A stretch of DNA of 64,000 nt, from contig CAZABC010000006.1 of NCBI GenBank assembly GCA_964483405.1, forward strand, positions 1 to 64,000. Reading direction: 5' to 3'. The notes under the pieces are model-generated. The model saw nothing but the letters and a program-made list of their open reading frames with translations, ran no database searches and was not told the origin of the DNA. The DNA comes from CAZABC01 sp964483405 (lineage in GTDB: Bacteria; Chloroflexota; Limnocylindria; Limnocylindrales; CSP1-4). How positions within the stretch are numbered: the stretch's first letter is position 1; each line of letters opens with the position of its first letter. Shown here piece by piece: positions 7,121 through 15,497 of this stretch. Both the position numbers and the translations under genes were made by a program.

Positions 7121-8575
7121 TCAGCCCTCCTCGCCGGCCTCCGCCGTCAGGAGGATGCTGAACCGGGCACCGCGCCCGGGCCGCGTCGGCTCGAGGACGA
7201 GGTCGCCGCCCATCGCCCGGCACAGCTCGCGCGAGACGTAGAGGCCGAGCCCGCTGCCGTCGTCGCCGCCGCGGCTGCCGCGCTCGAAGCGGGCGAACAG
7301 CCGCTCGCGGTCGGGCTCGGGGACGCCCGGCCCGCCGTCCTCGATCGTCACCCGGAGCTGCTCGTCGGCCGGCTCGGCCGCGACGGCGACCCCGACCGGC
7401 GACCCACCGCCGTACTTCACCGCGTTGTCGAGGAGCGCCCAGAGGACCTGGTCCAGCTGGTCCGCATCGGCGATGGCGAGCCAGCCCGCGCTCCGGTCGT
7501 CGAGCGAGAAGGGGACCTCATCGGTCCCGAGCGCCTCCCAGGTCCGGCGGACGCGGGGCCCGAGGGCGAGGACGTCGAGCCGCGGCCGGAGCGCCCCCGA
7601 CTCGAGCCGCGACACGGTCAGCAGCTGGCGGACCATGCGGCTCAGCCGGTCGGCCTGCTCGCCGATGACCTCGAGCCGCCGGTCCGGCCGCTCGTCGCCG
7701 AGCTGTCCGGCGACCGCCCGGATCCGGGTCAGCGGCGTCTGGAGGTTGTGGCTGACGCCGCGGAGGAAGTCGTCCTTCGCCTCGTCGAGCGAGCGGAGCC
7801 GCTCGTTCTGGGCCTCGACCCGGGCGAACAGCTGGGCGTTCCGGATCGCGACCGCGACCTCGCTCGCGTACAGGTCGAGGAGGTCCTGGTCGGGCGGCTC
7901 CCAGCGGCGGGTCGCGGGGACCCGGCCGACGAGCACCCCGAGCGCCTCGTCGCCCGTCCGCAGGATCGACCGGACCGGCCGCGACACGCCCGGGACCACC
8001 TCCTCCTCGGGGATCTCGATCGGGTCGACGAGAAGCACGGCCGCGTCGATGAGCTCGAAGGCGTGCTTGGCCTCCTCGCCGGCCCGGTTCGCGAGCTGGT
8101 GCTGGCCCTGCTCGGGGGTGAGCGTCTCGAGCGCGTCGAGGACGCCGCGGACCTGCCGGTTGCGCCGCTCGATGTCGTCGACGAGCCGGCCCTGGATCCC
8201 CGCCAGCCGCCCGAGCTCGTCCTCGCCCGACACGTCGATCGCCGCGACCGGCTCGCCGGCGGCGGCCCGGTCGACGGCGTCGGCGATCGTCCGCAGCGGC
8301 GCGGTCAGGTCGAGGGCGAGGAGGTAGCCGAGGACGATCGCCAGGGCGACGGTCACGGCGATCGCGAAGAGCAGCAGCCGCCCGGTCGTGTCGGCGTCGG
8401 GGCTCGTCGCGATGACGACGAGGCCGAACAGCGCCAGCGGCAGGATCGCCGCGGCGATCAGGGCGATCGTCAGCCGCGTCCGGAAGGCGAGCCGCCGCCG
8501 GACCCCGGTCGGCGTCCCGCTGCCTCTGCCGCCGTCCGGCACGCGACTCGTCGGTCGCCCGGGGTCGTCGGTCAT
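7121..8575 (-). CDS. Sensor histidine kinase (HAMP-GAF-HisKA-HATPase)
   Basis: A 484-residue membrane kinase. Two membrane helices lie at about 35-56 and 67-88, with only about ten residues outside between them, so the input is probably within the membrane or cytoplasm. A HAMP-like linker (about 89-145) is followed by a GAF-like domain (about 146-255), then HisKA with GVSHNLQTP (His276 is the predicted phosphate acceptor) and HATPase_c with LLDNAVKYG (Asn384), DGGPGVP and GSGLGLYV. The ATG overlaps the stop of the response regulator gene upstream (ATGA), a standard two-component pair. The ligand is unknown. Confidence 0.93.
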   Translation of the reverse strand: MTDDPGRPTSRVPDGGRGSGTPTGVRRRLAFRTRLTIALIAAAILPLALFGLVVIATSPDADTTGRLLLFAIAVTVALAIVLGYLLALDLTAPLRTIADAVDRAAAGEPVAAIDVSGEDELGRLAGIQGRLVDDIERRNRQVRGVLDALETLTPEQGQHQLANRAGEEAKHAFELIDAAVLLVDPIEIPEEEVVPGVSRPVRSILRTGDEALGVLVGRVPATRRWEPPDQDLLDLYASEVAVAIRNAQLFARVEAQNERLRSLDEAKDDFLRGVSHNLQTPLTRIRAVAGQLGDERPDRRLEVIGEQADRLSRMVRQLLTVSRLESGALRPRLDVLALGPRVRRTWEALGTDEVPFSLDDRSAGWLAIADADQLDQVLWALLDNAVKYGGGSPVGVAVAAEPADEQLRVTIEDGGPGVPEPDRERLFARFERGSRGGDDGSGLGLYVSRELCRAMGGDLVLEPTRPGRGARFSILLTAEAGEEG

Positions 8576-9300
8576 CCCGCGGTCTCGCCGGCCCGGACGA
8601 GTCGGTAGCCGACGCCGCGCACGGTCAGGAGGTGCTGCGGCCGATCGGGATCGACCTCGACCTTCTGGCGCAGCCGCCGCATCGTCACCCAGACGTACGA
8701 CGGGTCGGCGTCGTCGGTCTCGGCCCAGCCCCGCAGCAGGAGCGTGTCGGTCGGGACGGTCTGGCCGAGGTTCGCGGCGAGGGCGTAGAGGAGGCGCGAC
8801 TCGGTCGGCGTGAGCTGGACCTCGCGACCGGCGACGAAGGCCGCCCGCCGATGGAGCTCGAGGACGAGGTCCGGGCCGAGCTCGAGGCGCTGCCGCGGGA
8901 CGCGGTCGCCGAGCCGGCGGAGGACGCGGTTCACCCGGGCGCGGAGCTCGGGGTAGTGGTAGGGCTTGGTGATGTAGTCCTCGGCGAACTCGTCGAGGAG
9001 GTCGGCCTTGCTGTCGCCGGCATCGATCGCCGAGAGGACGATGATCGGCAGGTCCGCGATCGCCTTGATCTCGCGGGCGAGGGTCAGGCCGTCGACCCGC
9101 GGCATCATCATGTCGAGGATGAGCAGGTCCGGCCAGCCGGTCCGCAGCCGGCGGAGCGCCTCCTCGCCGTCGCGCGCGGTCTGGATCTCGTAGCCGTCGG
9201 CGCGGAACTGCTCGGCGAGGATGACGAGCAGGTTCGGGTCGTCGTCGACGAGGAGGAGCCGGGGCGGCGCGGCGTACTGGCCGCCGGATCCGGTCAGCAT
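8572..9300 (-). CDS. OmpR/PhoB-family response regulator
   Basis: A 242-residue regulator. The receiver domain (about 14-125) has the acidic pair VDDD, the phospho-acceptor Asp63 (LILDMMMP), Ser90 and Lys112 (TKPYHY). A winged-helix DNA-binding domain follows (about 140-237: QLTPTESRLLYAL, YVWVTMRRLRQKVE, TVRGVGYRL). It is the partner of the downstream kinase, whose start overlaps its stop. The frame is open much further upstream but overlaps the glycosylase gene there. The ATG at 9300 lies seven bases behind a perfect TATACT box, which suggests a leaderless transcript. Confidence 0.93.
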   Translation of the reverse strand: MLTGSGGQYAAPPRLLLVDDDPNLLVILAEQFRADGYEIQTARDGEEALRRLRTGWPDLLILDMMMPRVDGLTLAREIKAIADLPIIVLSAIDAGDSKADLLDEFAEDYITKPYHYPELRARVNRVLRRLGDRVPRQRLELGPDLVLELHRRAAFVAGREVQLTPTESRLLYALAANLGQTVPTDTLLLRGWAETDDADPSYVWVTMRRLRQKVEVDPDRPQHLLTVRGVGYRLVRAGETAG

Positions 9301-9307
9301 GCCCCCG

Positions 9308-9313
9308 AGTATA
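9308..9313 (-). promoter_or_regulatory. -10 box TATACT of the two-component operon
   Basis: TATACT on the minus strand ends seven bases before the ATG at 9300, so the transcript should begin at or within a base or two of the start codon. It lies between the regulator gene and the end of the glycosylase gene. Confidence 0.6.
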
Positions 9314-9332
9314 GGGACGCGATCGGGGCGGC

Positions 9333-10217
9333 CTACGGCGCCTTGCGGTCGAAGAAGCGGCAGCGAGCCCGGACCGGGCAGCCGTCGCACGCGGGACGGC
9401 GAGCGTGGCAGGTCAGGCGGCCGTGGCGGATGAGGTTGACGTGGGCCTCGTACATCTCGGCCGGGGCCAGCATCGCCAGGTAGACGTCGTGCGCCTCGTC
9501 GGCGGTCGCCTTCGGGCCGATGAGCCCGATCCGGTGCGAGACCCGCTCGACGTGTCGGTCGACCGGCATGAGCGGCATCCCGAAGCAGAAGAGGAGCAGG
9601 ACCGAGGCCGTCTTCTTGCCGATGCCGTCGATCCGGGTCAGCCAGTCGCGGGCCTCGAGCGGCGCCAGCTCGCCGAGGAACTCGAGCGAGTGGTCGCCGC
9701 GGGCCTCGCGGATCGTCCGGAGCGCGGCCTGGATCCGGGGGGCCTTCTGCTGGGCGAGTCCGCCGGGGCGGATCGCCTCGACGAGCTCGGGGGTCGGCGC
9801 GGCCTCGACGGCGTCCCAGTCCGGCGGCGCGCCCGGGGCCAGCCCATCGCCGCCCCAGCCCTCGCCCGGCCGGTGCGTCTCGACGGCGCCATCGGACGGA
9901 TAGGCGGCTCGCAGCGACTCGAACGCCCGCTCGGCGTTCACGTCCGCCGAGTTCTGCGACAGGATCGTCAGGACGAGCTCGCTCGTCGGGTCGAGGCGCC
10001 GCTCCCAGGTCGGAGTTCCATACGCGGCGCGGAGCCCGGCGAGGACGTCGGCGGCGAGCCCGGGCCGGGACCGTCCGAGGCGCTTGACCCAGGCGCCGGC
10101 CGGGTCGGTGGGCCGGCGGCGGCGTTTCGTCGCGGACCGCTTCGTCGACCGCGTCGCCGGCCGTCTCGTCGCCGACCCCGCCGGCCGCTTCGCCGCCGAT
10201 CGCTCCGCTCCGCTCAT
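9333..10217 (-). CDS. Endonuclease III-like HhH-GPD DNA glycosylase
   Basis: A 294-residue base-excision repair protein of the endonuclease III family, which removes damaged pyrimidines and cuts AP sites. It has a helix-hairpin-helix with the catalytic Lys (DGIGKKTASV), the catalytic Asp (PVDRHVERVSHRIG) and a C-terminal [4Fe-4S] loop with Cys spacing 6-2-5 (CHARRPACDGCPVRARC). The N-terminal 40 or so residues are Arg/Lys-rich and low-complexity, longer than in classical Nth. An insert around residues 110-130 (GEGWGGDGLAPGAPP) is also unusual. The ATG at 10217 overlaps the glycerate kinase stop (ATGA), making it the last gene of the operon beginning at 16211. Confidence 0.88.
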   Translation of the reverse strand: MSGAERSAAKRPAGSATRRPATRSTKRSATKRRRRPTDPAGAWVKRLGRSRPGLAADVLAGLRAAYGTPTWERRLDPTSELVLTILSQNSADVNAERAFESLRAAYPSDGAVETHRPGEGWGGDGLAPGAPPDWDAVEAAPTPELVEAIRPGGLAQQKAPRIQAALRTIREARGDHSLEFLGELAPLEARDWLTRIDGIGKKTASVLLLFCFGMPLMPVDRHVERVSHRIGLIGPKATADEAHDVYLAMLAPAEMYEAHVNLIRHGRLTCHARRPACDGCPVRARCRFFDRKAP

Positions 10218-11515
10218 CTCGGCGCTCCCCCCGCCGACATCGCTCGCGCCAGGCGTTCGGCCGCCGCGACGAGCGGCTCGGGGCCGGCGGCGACCGCCTC
10301 CTCGAGCGACACCGGCCGATCGTGGACCGCCGCGGTCGTCGCCCCGACCGCGGCCATCGCGGCGGCACCGTCGGGCTCGACGCTCCCGCCGATGGCGACG
10401 CAGCGGACCCCGGCCGCCCGCGCCCGACGCGCCACGCCGAGGGCCGTCTTGCCGAACGCCGTCTGGGCGTCGATCCGACCCTCGCCGGTGATCACGAGGT
10501 CGGCCGTCGCGAGCGCCCGGTCGAGCCCGGCCGCCTCCGCGAGCAGGTCCACGCCGGGCACGAGCTCGAGCGACCGGAAGCGATCGCCGATGCACAGCAG
10601 CCCGAAGCCGGTGCCACCCGCCGCCCCGGCCCCCGGCGTGTCGCGCTCGTGGCGGCCGGCCGCCGCCTCGAGGTGGTCGGCCCAGCCGCTGAGAGCCGCC
10701 TCGAGCGCCGCGACCCGCTCCGGGTCGGCGCCTTTCTGCGGGCCGTAGACCGCGGCCGCCCCGTCGGGCCCGAGCAGCGGGTTGACGACGTCGCAGGCGA
10801 TCCGGAGGTCAACCTCCGAGAGCCGCGGGTCGAGCCGCGACAGGTCGATCGTCTTCAGCTCGGGGAGCAGGACGGGCGGCGCGCCGTCGAACATCGGCTG
10901 CCCGTCGATCTCGACGAGCCGGGCTCCGAGCGCCTGGAGCAGGCCGGCTCCGCCGTCGGTCGTCGCGCTTCCGCCGATGCCGAGGACGATCCGGCGAGCG
11001 CCGGCATCCATCGCCGCGCGCAGCACCTCGCCGGTGCCGAAGGTCGTCGCGGCGAGGGCCTCGCGATCCTCGTGGGCCACGAGCGAGAGCCCGGACGCGG
11101 CGGCGAGCTCGACGACGGCGCGGTCCGTCCCGGCGTCGACCCCGGCGACGACGCCGGTCCTCGGACGGTCGGCGTCGGCGTCGGTCGTCGGGCGAGGATC
11201 GGTCCCGGCGGCGCCCGTGCCGGCTTGGACGCCGGTGTCGGTCCCGCGTTCGGCACCCGCGCCCTGCAGCCACCGGGCACGGATCGGGCGCATCAGCGGG
11301 TCGTGCGCCTGTGCCGTCCGCCAGGCCCAGCCGCCCGCCGCCGCGAGCGACGCGAGCGTCCCCTCACCGCCGTCGGCGAGCGGCACGAGCCGCAGCTCGT
11401 CGCCTGGCCGGGCGCGCCGCCAGCCCTCCGCGATGGCCTCGGCGACCTGGACGGCGTCGAGCGTGCCCTTGAAGGAGTCGGGCGCGATGACGACGACCAG
11501 CGGTACGTGGGTCAT
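10214..11515 (-). CDS. Glycerate kinase (GlxK/GarK family)
   Basis: A 433-residue kinase of the glycerate kinase type-1 family, which phosphorylates D-glycerate to 2-phosphoglycerate. The N-terminal APDSFKGTLDA, PLADGGEGT and the later IGGSATTDGGAGLLQALGARL and TGEGRIDAQTAFGKT motifs are those of the family. A low-complexity insert of about 45 residues (near 95-140, rich in Gly, Thr and Asp) makes it longer than the usual 370-390. It lies just downstream of two glycosyltransferases that look like glycosylglycerate enzymes, so I infer that it recycles glycerate released from the solute. The start overlaps the stop of a doubtful upstream frame by ATGA. Confidence 0.9.
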   Translation of the reverse strand: MTHVPLVVVIAPDSFKGTLDAVQVAEAIAEGWRRARPGDELRLVPLADGGEGTLASLAAAGGWAWRTAQAHDPLMRPIRARWLQGAGAERGTDTGVQAGTGAAGTDPRPTTDADADRPRTGVVAGVDAGTDRAVVELAAASGLSLVAHEDREALAATTFGTGEVLRAAMDAGARRIVLGIGGSATTDGGAGLLQALGARLVEIDGQPMFDGAPPVLLPELKTIDLSRLDPRLSEVDLRIACDVVNPLLGPDGAAAVYGPQKGADPERVAALEAALSGWADHLEAAAGRHERDTPGAGAAGGTGFGLLCIGDRFRSLELVPGVDLLAEAAGLDRALATADLVITGEGRIDAQTAFGKTALGVARRARAAGVRCVAIGGSVEPDGAAAMAAVGATTAAVHDRPVSLEEAVAAGPEPLVAAAERLARAMSAGGAPR

Positions 11516-12084
11516 CGGCCCGGGCCACCCGCGACGATCGACGCGTCGGATCGGGCTACAGCCGGGCCGCCCGCGACGGTCGACGCTACGGATCGGGCGG
11601 CAGCGGGGACGGATCGGGCGGCAGCGGGGACGGATCGGGCGGCAGCGGGGACGGACCGAGCGGCAGTCGCACTACCGCCGCTGCGATGCAGGTGGTCGGG
11701 ATCGACGTGACTCGGCTTCCTGTCGTCTACCGGTGTACCCGGTGTTCTGCCGACGCCGCTACCCTGGGAGACGACGCGGGCCAACGCTCCACGCTCGCGT
11801 CGCCGATGCGTTGCTGCATTGCACCGGTGCGACCGGTGCGGCGAGCGAACCGTCGGGATCGCACCGGTCTCGCCGGTGTGCGACAGGAACGGTGCTGACG
11901 GGCCGGTGTGCGACAGGAAGGTCGCGACCGGGCCGGTCGGGATGGTGGCTTCGGTCGCCGCCGCGGACCCCGCCGCCGCCCGCCCTGCCGCGGATCGGGC
12001 CGCCCGCCGCGCCGCGGGACCCGCCGCGGACCCCGCCGCGGACCGGGCCGCCGGCGCGTCGGTCTCGATCGCTGAGCCGGGCAC
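11512..12084 (-). CDS. Doubtful low-complexity frame in an operon gap
   Basis: An open frame of 190 codons fills the gap between the USP-GpgS gene and glycerate kinase. It starts eight bases after the former and its stop overlaps the latter by ATGA, as a real operon member would. Against this, the product is almost all Ala, Arg, Ser and Gly, contains repeats (ARSVPAA three times, FLSHTG twice), and several other frames are equally open. The DNA includes a decayed 21-base tandem repeat. It could be a young or degenerate gene, or just non-coding spacer. I see no domain. Confidence 0.25.
   Translation of the reverse strand: MPGSAIETDAPAARSAAGSAAGPAARRAARSAAGRAAAGSAAATEATIPTGPVATFLSHTGPSAPFLSHTGETGAIPTVRSPHRSHRCNAATHRRRERGALARVVSQGSGVGRTPGTPVDDRKPSHVDPDHLHRSGGSATAARSVPAAARSVPAAARSVPAAARSVASTVAGGPAVARSDASIVAGGPGR
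11521..11666. repeat. Decayed 21-base tandem repeat next to glycerate kinase
   Basis: Positions 11590-11652 are three near-identical 21-base copies starting GGATCGGGCGGCAGC, with a partial fourth to about 11666. Positions 11521-11562 and 11563-11604 are a more diverged pair of 42-base units, twice the same period. Because 21 is a multiple of three, every frame through it stays in phase. The rest of the gap to 12092 has shorter repeats (for example a GTGTGCGACAGGAA duplication near 11877 and 11907) and no recognisable gene. Confidence 0.85.
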
Positions 12085-12092
12085 GGGTCCGG

Positions 12093-14114
12093 TCAGCGGA
12101 CGCCGGGGTCGAGGCCGGCGGCGACCGCGGCCGCGGTCTGGCGCTCGAGGTACTCCGGGATCCGGATCATCGGCGGGCGCTCCTGGTCGGCGAGCTCGAT
12201 GACCTCGAGCGAGAGGCGGCCCTTGCCCGCCCGCGGGAGTTTCATCGTCGAGCCCATCTCGGCGAACAGCCGGACCCGGCGTCGCTCCTCCAGCCGCTTC
12301 ACGACGGCCTGGAGGATGACGAAGCTCATCCGCGACAGCCCCTCGAGCTCCTGGTTGCGGTGGACCCGCCGCTCGAGGTCGACCTGGCCGATGCCCTCGA
12401 TGCCGGTCTTCTCGGCGATGTCGATGAGGTGCCCGATCTCGACCGCATAGCCGGTGAAGAAGGGGAGCTGCTCGAGGAGCGTCCGGCGGCCCGCGTACTC
12501 GCCGCTGAGCGGCTGGATGAGGCCGGACAGCTCGGGGAAGAACAGGTTGACGAGCGGCCGGGCGACGAGCTCGGTGACCCGGCCGCCGCCGCCCTCGCGG
12601 AGGACCCCGCCCTCGACGACGGGTCGCTGGTAGTAGCCCTTGACGTACTGGAGGCGCGGCTCGTGGAGGAGCGGCCCGAGGGTCCCGTAGACCATCCGGT
12701 GATGCCAGTTGCGGACGTCGGTGTCGGCCCAGACGACGATGTCGCCGGTCGTGACGAAGAGCGACTTCCAGAGCGCCTCGCCCTTGCCCCGGAAGCTGCC
12801 GTAGCGGGGCAGGATGTCGGGGTGCTGGACGACCCTGGCACCCTCCTCCTCGGCGATCTCGCGGGTCCGGTCCGTCGAGGCCGAGTCGATGACGACGAGC
12901 TCGTCGAGCAGCGGCACCCGGCCGACCATCTCGCGGATCGCCCGGCGGACGATCGGGCCGATCGTCTCCTCCTCGTTGAGGGTCGGCAGGACGAGGCTGA
13001 TCGAGAGGCCCTGCTGCTCCTTGAGCTGGACGAGGCGCCGCAGGTCGGCGAACTCGGCGTGGTGGAAGTTCGCCTCGGCGAACCAGCGCTCGACCCGGCG
13101 CGGGACGGCGCGCGCCTCCTCGGCGGCCTTGTCCGCCGCGACGAGGCTCTCGGCCTTCTCGGCGAGCTGCTCGAACGTCTGGCGCCCGATCGCCTCGCGC
13201 GTCTTGACGACGACCACGCTCGGCCGGGCGCGGAGCGCGATCGCCTCCGGCAACGATCCGAACAGCTGGCCACCCTCGTCGCCGCCGGGGATCGCCGAGG
13301 CGCCCATGACGACGAGGTCCGAGCGCTCGGCCTCGCGGAGGATGGCCGCCTTGACGTTGGCCGACTCGCGCAGGACGGGCTCGCCGAGCGCGCCGAGGTG
13401 CTGGCGGGTGAATGCCGCGAGGGCCCGCTCGGCCTGGGCCCGGACGGCCTGGGTGATGCCCGGCGGGACGAAGTGGAGGACCCGGACCTGGGCGCCGTGC
13501 CGCTCGGCGATCGCCCCCGCGAAGCGGAGCGCGAGCTCGGCATGCGGGCCACCGCGGACCGGGACGAGGATCCGGCCGATCTCGCTGGCACCGCGCTGCT
13601 TGATGACGGCGATATCGCAGGGCGCCTCGCGGACGACCTCGTCGATCGTCGGGCTGATGACCCCGGCCGGCTGCCGGTCACCATCACCACCGGCGGTGAT
13701 CATCGCCGCCCCGTCGCCGGCTCCAGCGGATCCGCCGGGCCGACCGCGCCCGGACCGCCCGTCGCGACCCGAGGAGCGCCCACCCCAGCCGAAGATGATC
13801 AGGTCGGCGTCCTGCTCGGCGGCGGCCTCGACGATCCCCTCCGACGCGTGCCGGGCGATCCGGACGATCGGGTGGATCGGCGTGCCCTCGGGGGCGAAGT
13901 CGAGGACCCGCTGGAGGAGCCGTCGGGCGTGCCGGGCCCGGGTCGCGCCCTCGGACAGCGCGACGCCCTCGGGCACCTCGACGATCCCGAGGGCCGTCAG
14001 CTCGCCGCCGCGCTCGCCCAGGAGTGCGGCCCCGATCCGGACGAGCTCGCCGGCGGTCGCGGGGTTGGCGACGGGGATGAGGATGCGGGTGGGCAGCGGC
14101 GATCTCGGCGTCAT
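12093..14114 (-). CDS. Two universal stress domains fused to glucosyl-3-phosphoglycerate synthase
   Basis: A 673-residue fusion. Residues 9-175 are a UspA-like domain interrupted by a Gly/Arg-rich insert (about 111-150). Residues 179-304 are a second UspA domain ending GSLPEAIALRARPSVVVVK, with the GASAIPGG nucleotide-binding loop. From about 368 it is a GT81-type glucosyl-3-phosphoglycerate synthase: SLVLPTLNEEETIG, VIDSASTDRT, the metal-binding DTD at 464-466 (VVWADTDVRNW), VKGYYQRP and GGGRVTELVARP, all close to the mycobacterial GpgS signatures. GpgS joins NDP-glucose and 3-phosphoglycerate in the first step of glucosylglycerate synthesis. The fused USP domains may make it responsive to ATP or stress (inference). 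The ATG overlaps the stop of the upstream glycosyltransferase. Confidence 0.88.
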   Translation of the reverse strand: MTPRSPLPTRILIPVANPATAGELVRIGAALLGERGGELTALGIVEVPEGVALSEGATRARHARRLLQRVLDFAPEGTPIHPIVRIARHASEGIVEAAAEQDADLIIFGWGGRSSGRDGRSGRGRPGGSAGAGDGAAMITAGGDGDRQPAGVISPTIDEVVREAPCDIAVIKQRGASEIGRILVPVRGGPHAELALRFAGAIAERHGAQVRVLHFVPPGITQAVRAQAERALAAFTRQHLGALGEPVLRESANVKAAILREAERSDLVVMGASAIPGGDEGGQLFGSLPEAIALRARPSVVVVKTREAIGRQTFEQLAEKAESLVAADKAAEEARAVPRRVERWFAEANFHHAEFADLRRLVQLKEQQGLSISLVLPTLNEEETIGPIVRRAIREMVGRVPLLDELVVIDSASTDRTREIAEEEGARVVQHPDILPRYGSFRGKGEALWKSLFVTTGDIVVWADTDVRNWHHRMVYGTLGPLLHEPRLQYVKGYYQRPVVEGGVLREGGGGRVTELVARPLVNLFFPELSGLIQPLSGEYAGRRTLLEQLPFFTGYAVEIGHLIDIAEKTGIEGIGQVDLERRVHRNQELEGLSRMSFVILQAVVKRLEERRRVRLFAEMGSTMKLPRAGKGRLSLEVIELADQERPPMIRIPEYLERQTAAAVAAGLDPGVR

Positions 14115-15472
14115 CCGGCGCTCCAGCGGTCGACGAGGTAGGACTTGCGGAGCTCGAACTCGCGCGCCTGGCGCTCGACCCGCTCCTCGGCGCCGGCCGC
14201 GTCGAGCGCCCGGGCCTCGACGACGAGCGAGCCGACCCGGCCGAAGTAGACGGGCACGAGTGCCGCGACGACCTCGTCGAGCGGCGGGTCGCCGGCCCGA
14301 GCGGTGATGATCAGGTCGTACACGACCTGCGCCCAGAGCGCGTCGGGGAAGTGGAAGCCGACGAGCGCCTCGGCCGTCTCGGCCGTCCCGGGGGCGGCGC
14401 CACGCCGATCCCGGGCAAGCCTCGCGGCGGCGGCCTCGGCGACCGTCCCGGCCTCGCCGGCAAGCTCGAGGACCGCCTCGGCCGTCGTCGGCGCGAGCAT
14501 CCGGCGCCAGGTCGCCGCGAGCGCGAGCGAGCCCTCGTGGAACAGGTTCACGAGCCTGAGCGCGTCGACCTCGAGCGGCGGTGGATCGGCATACCGCTCG
14601 AAGCCGTAGGCCGGGACCTCGTGGCTGCCCCGGATCGGGAGCCAGCGGTCGGCGTGCCCGGCGGCGAGCCTCAGGATCGTCCCGACGACCTGGCGGAACA
14701 TCGGGCCGAGGTCGGCTCCGGGGTCCTTGGGGTCGTGGACCTTCGCCCCGAGCCTCGCCTGGCAGACGGCGAACCCGCCGGTCAGGGCATGGGTCGTCAT
14801 CCAGATGTCGATGCCGAAGCGGCTGACATCGGGCTCCCAGTCGTCGCGCTCGAGGTAGTAGCGGATGAGGTCGCCCGAGACGCCGAAGTCACCCCCGATC
14901 GGCTGGCGGATCCGATGCCCGTAGAGGGCCCGGGTCAGCGGATAGGTGACCGTGTTGGTGATGGTCCCGTCGTACTTGTAGCGGGCGTAGAGCGGCGCCA
15001 CGTAGTCGTAGCCGCCCTTGAGGATCGGTCCCGCGAGCAGCTCGATCCACTCGGGCAGGATCGACCGGAGGTCCGAGTCGACGACGACGAGCGCCTGGAC
15101 CTCGAGGGCGGCGGCGAGCTCGAAGATCGTCCGCAGCGCGGCGCCCTTGCCGCCGACGCCAGCGACCGGCGGGTAGGTCAGGCTGATCCGCGACAGGCGG
15201 TTGGTCGGGCGGACGAGGAGGATCCGCTCGATGTAGTCGGGCGGCTCGGTCTCGACGACGACGCGCTGGGTGTCGTCGGTCGGGTCGGCGTCGGCGTTGA
15301 TGAGCACCGGCCGCAGGTCGGGGAAGTACTGGACGAGGCCGGCCTGCGCGGCCCGCGCCACGTGGCCGATGGTCGCCGCATTCCGGAAGCTCGGGATGCC
15401 GACCATGATGTCGGCGCGCTCCAGCCGCGCGATCTCGTCGCGGATGGCCGGGGTCAGCGTCGAGGTCGGCAC
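14111..15472 (-). CDS. GT-A glycosyltransferase resembling mannosylglycerate synthase (GT78)
   Basis: A 453-residue cytosolic glycosyltransferase. It opens with MVGIPSFRNAATI, a GT-A nucleotide-binding strand, and has VGGKGAAL and the metal-binding DSD at 132-134 (VVVDSDLRSI). The later QPIGGDFG (190-197) and RFGIDIW (218-224) match the pattern QPLGGE and WGID that I recall from Rhodothermus mannosylglycerate synthase, which uses free glycerate as acceptor. With GpgS and glycerate kinase downstream, a glycosylglycerate role is the best inference; the exact sugar and acceptor are not certain. The GTG at 15472 is chosen because the more upstream TTG would overlap the preceding gene. The stop overlaps the GpgS start (ATGA). 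Confidence 0.75.
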   Translation of the reverse strand: MPTSTLTPAIRDEIARLERADIMVGIPSFRNAATIGHVARAAQAGLVQYFPDLRPVLINADADPTDDTQRVVVETEPPDYIERILLVRPTNRLSRISLTYPPVAGVGGKGAALRTIFELAAALEVQALVVVDSDLRSILPEWIELLAGPILKGGYDYVAPLYARYKYDGTITNTVTYPLTRALYGHRIRQPIGGDFGVSGDLIRYYLERDDWEPDVSRFGIDIWMTTHALTGGFAVCQARLGAKVHDPKDPGADLGPMFRQVVGTILRLAAGHADRWLPIRGSHEVPAYGFERYADPPPLEVDALRLVNLFHEGSLALAATWRRMLAPTTAEAVLELAGEAGTVAEAAAARLARDRRGAAPGTAETAEALVGFHFPDALWAQVVYDLIITARAGDPPLDEVVAALVPVYFGRVGSLVVEARALDAAGAEERVERQAREFELRKSYLVDRWSAG

Positions 15473-15497
15473 GGCCGAATCGTACCGCGCCCGGGCG

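Noticed and set aside
11590..11666. CRISPR-like array
   Set aside because: The 21-base copies are head to tail with no unique spacers, and no cas gene is nearby. The same applies to 61-104 and 45262-45318.
11686..11898. A small plus-strand frame with CxxC-like pairs (YRCTRC, MRCC) in the operon spacer
   Set aside because: The Cys pairs occur by chance in a GC-rich repeat region; no ribosome site, promoter box or conserved pattern supports it.
10782..14141. A plus-strand open frame of over 1100 codons opposite the glycerate kinase and USP-GpgS genes
   Set aside because: It is an antisense frame kept open by GC bias. Its translation is Arg/Ser/Pro-rich and without family motifs, while the minus strand encodes clear enzymes.
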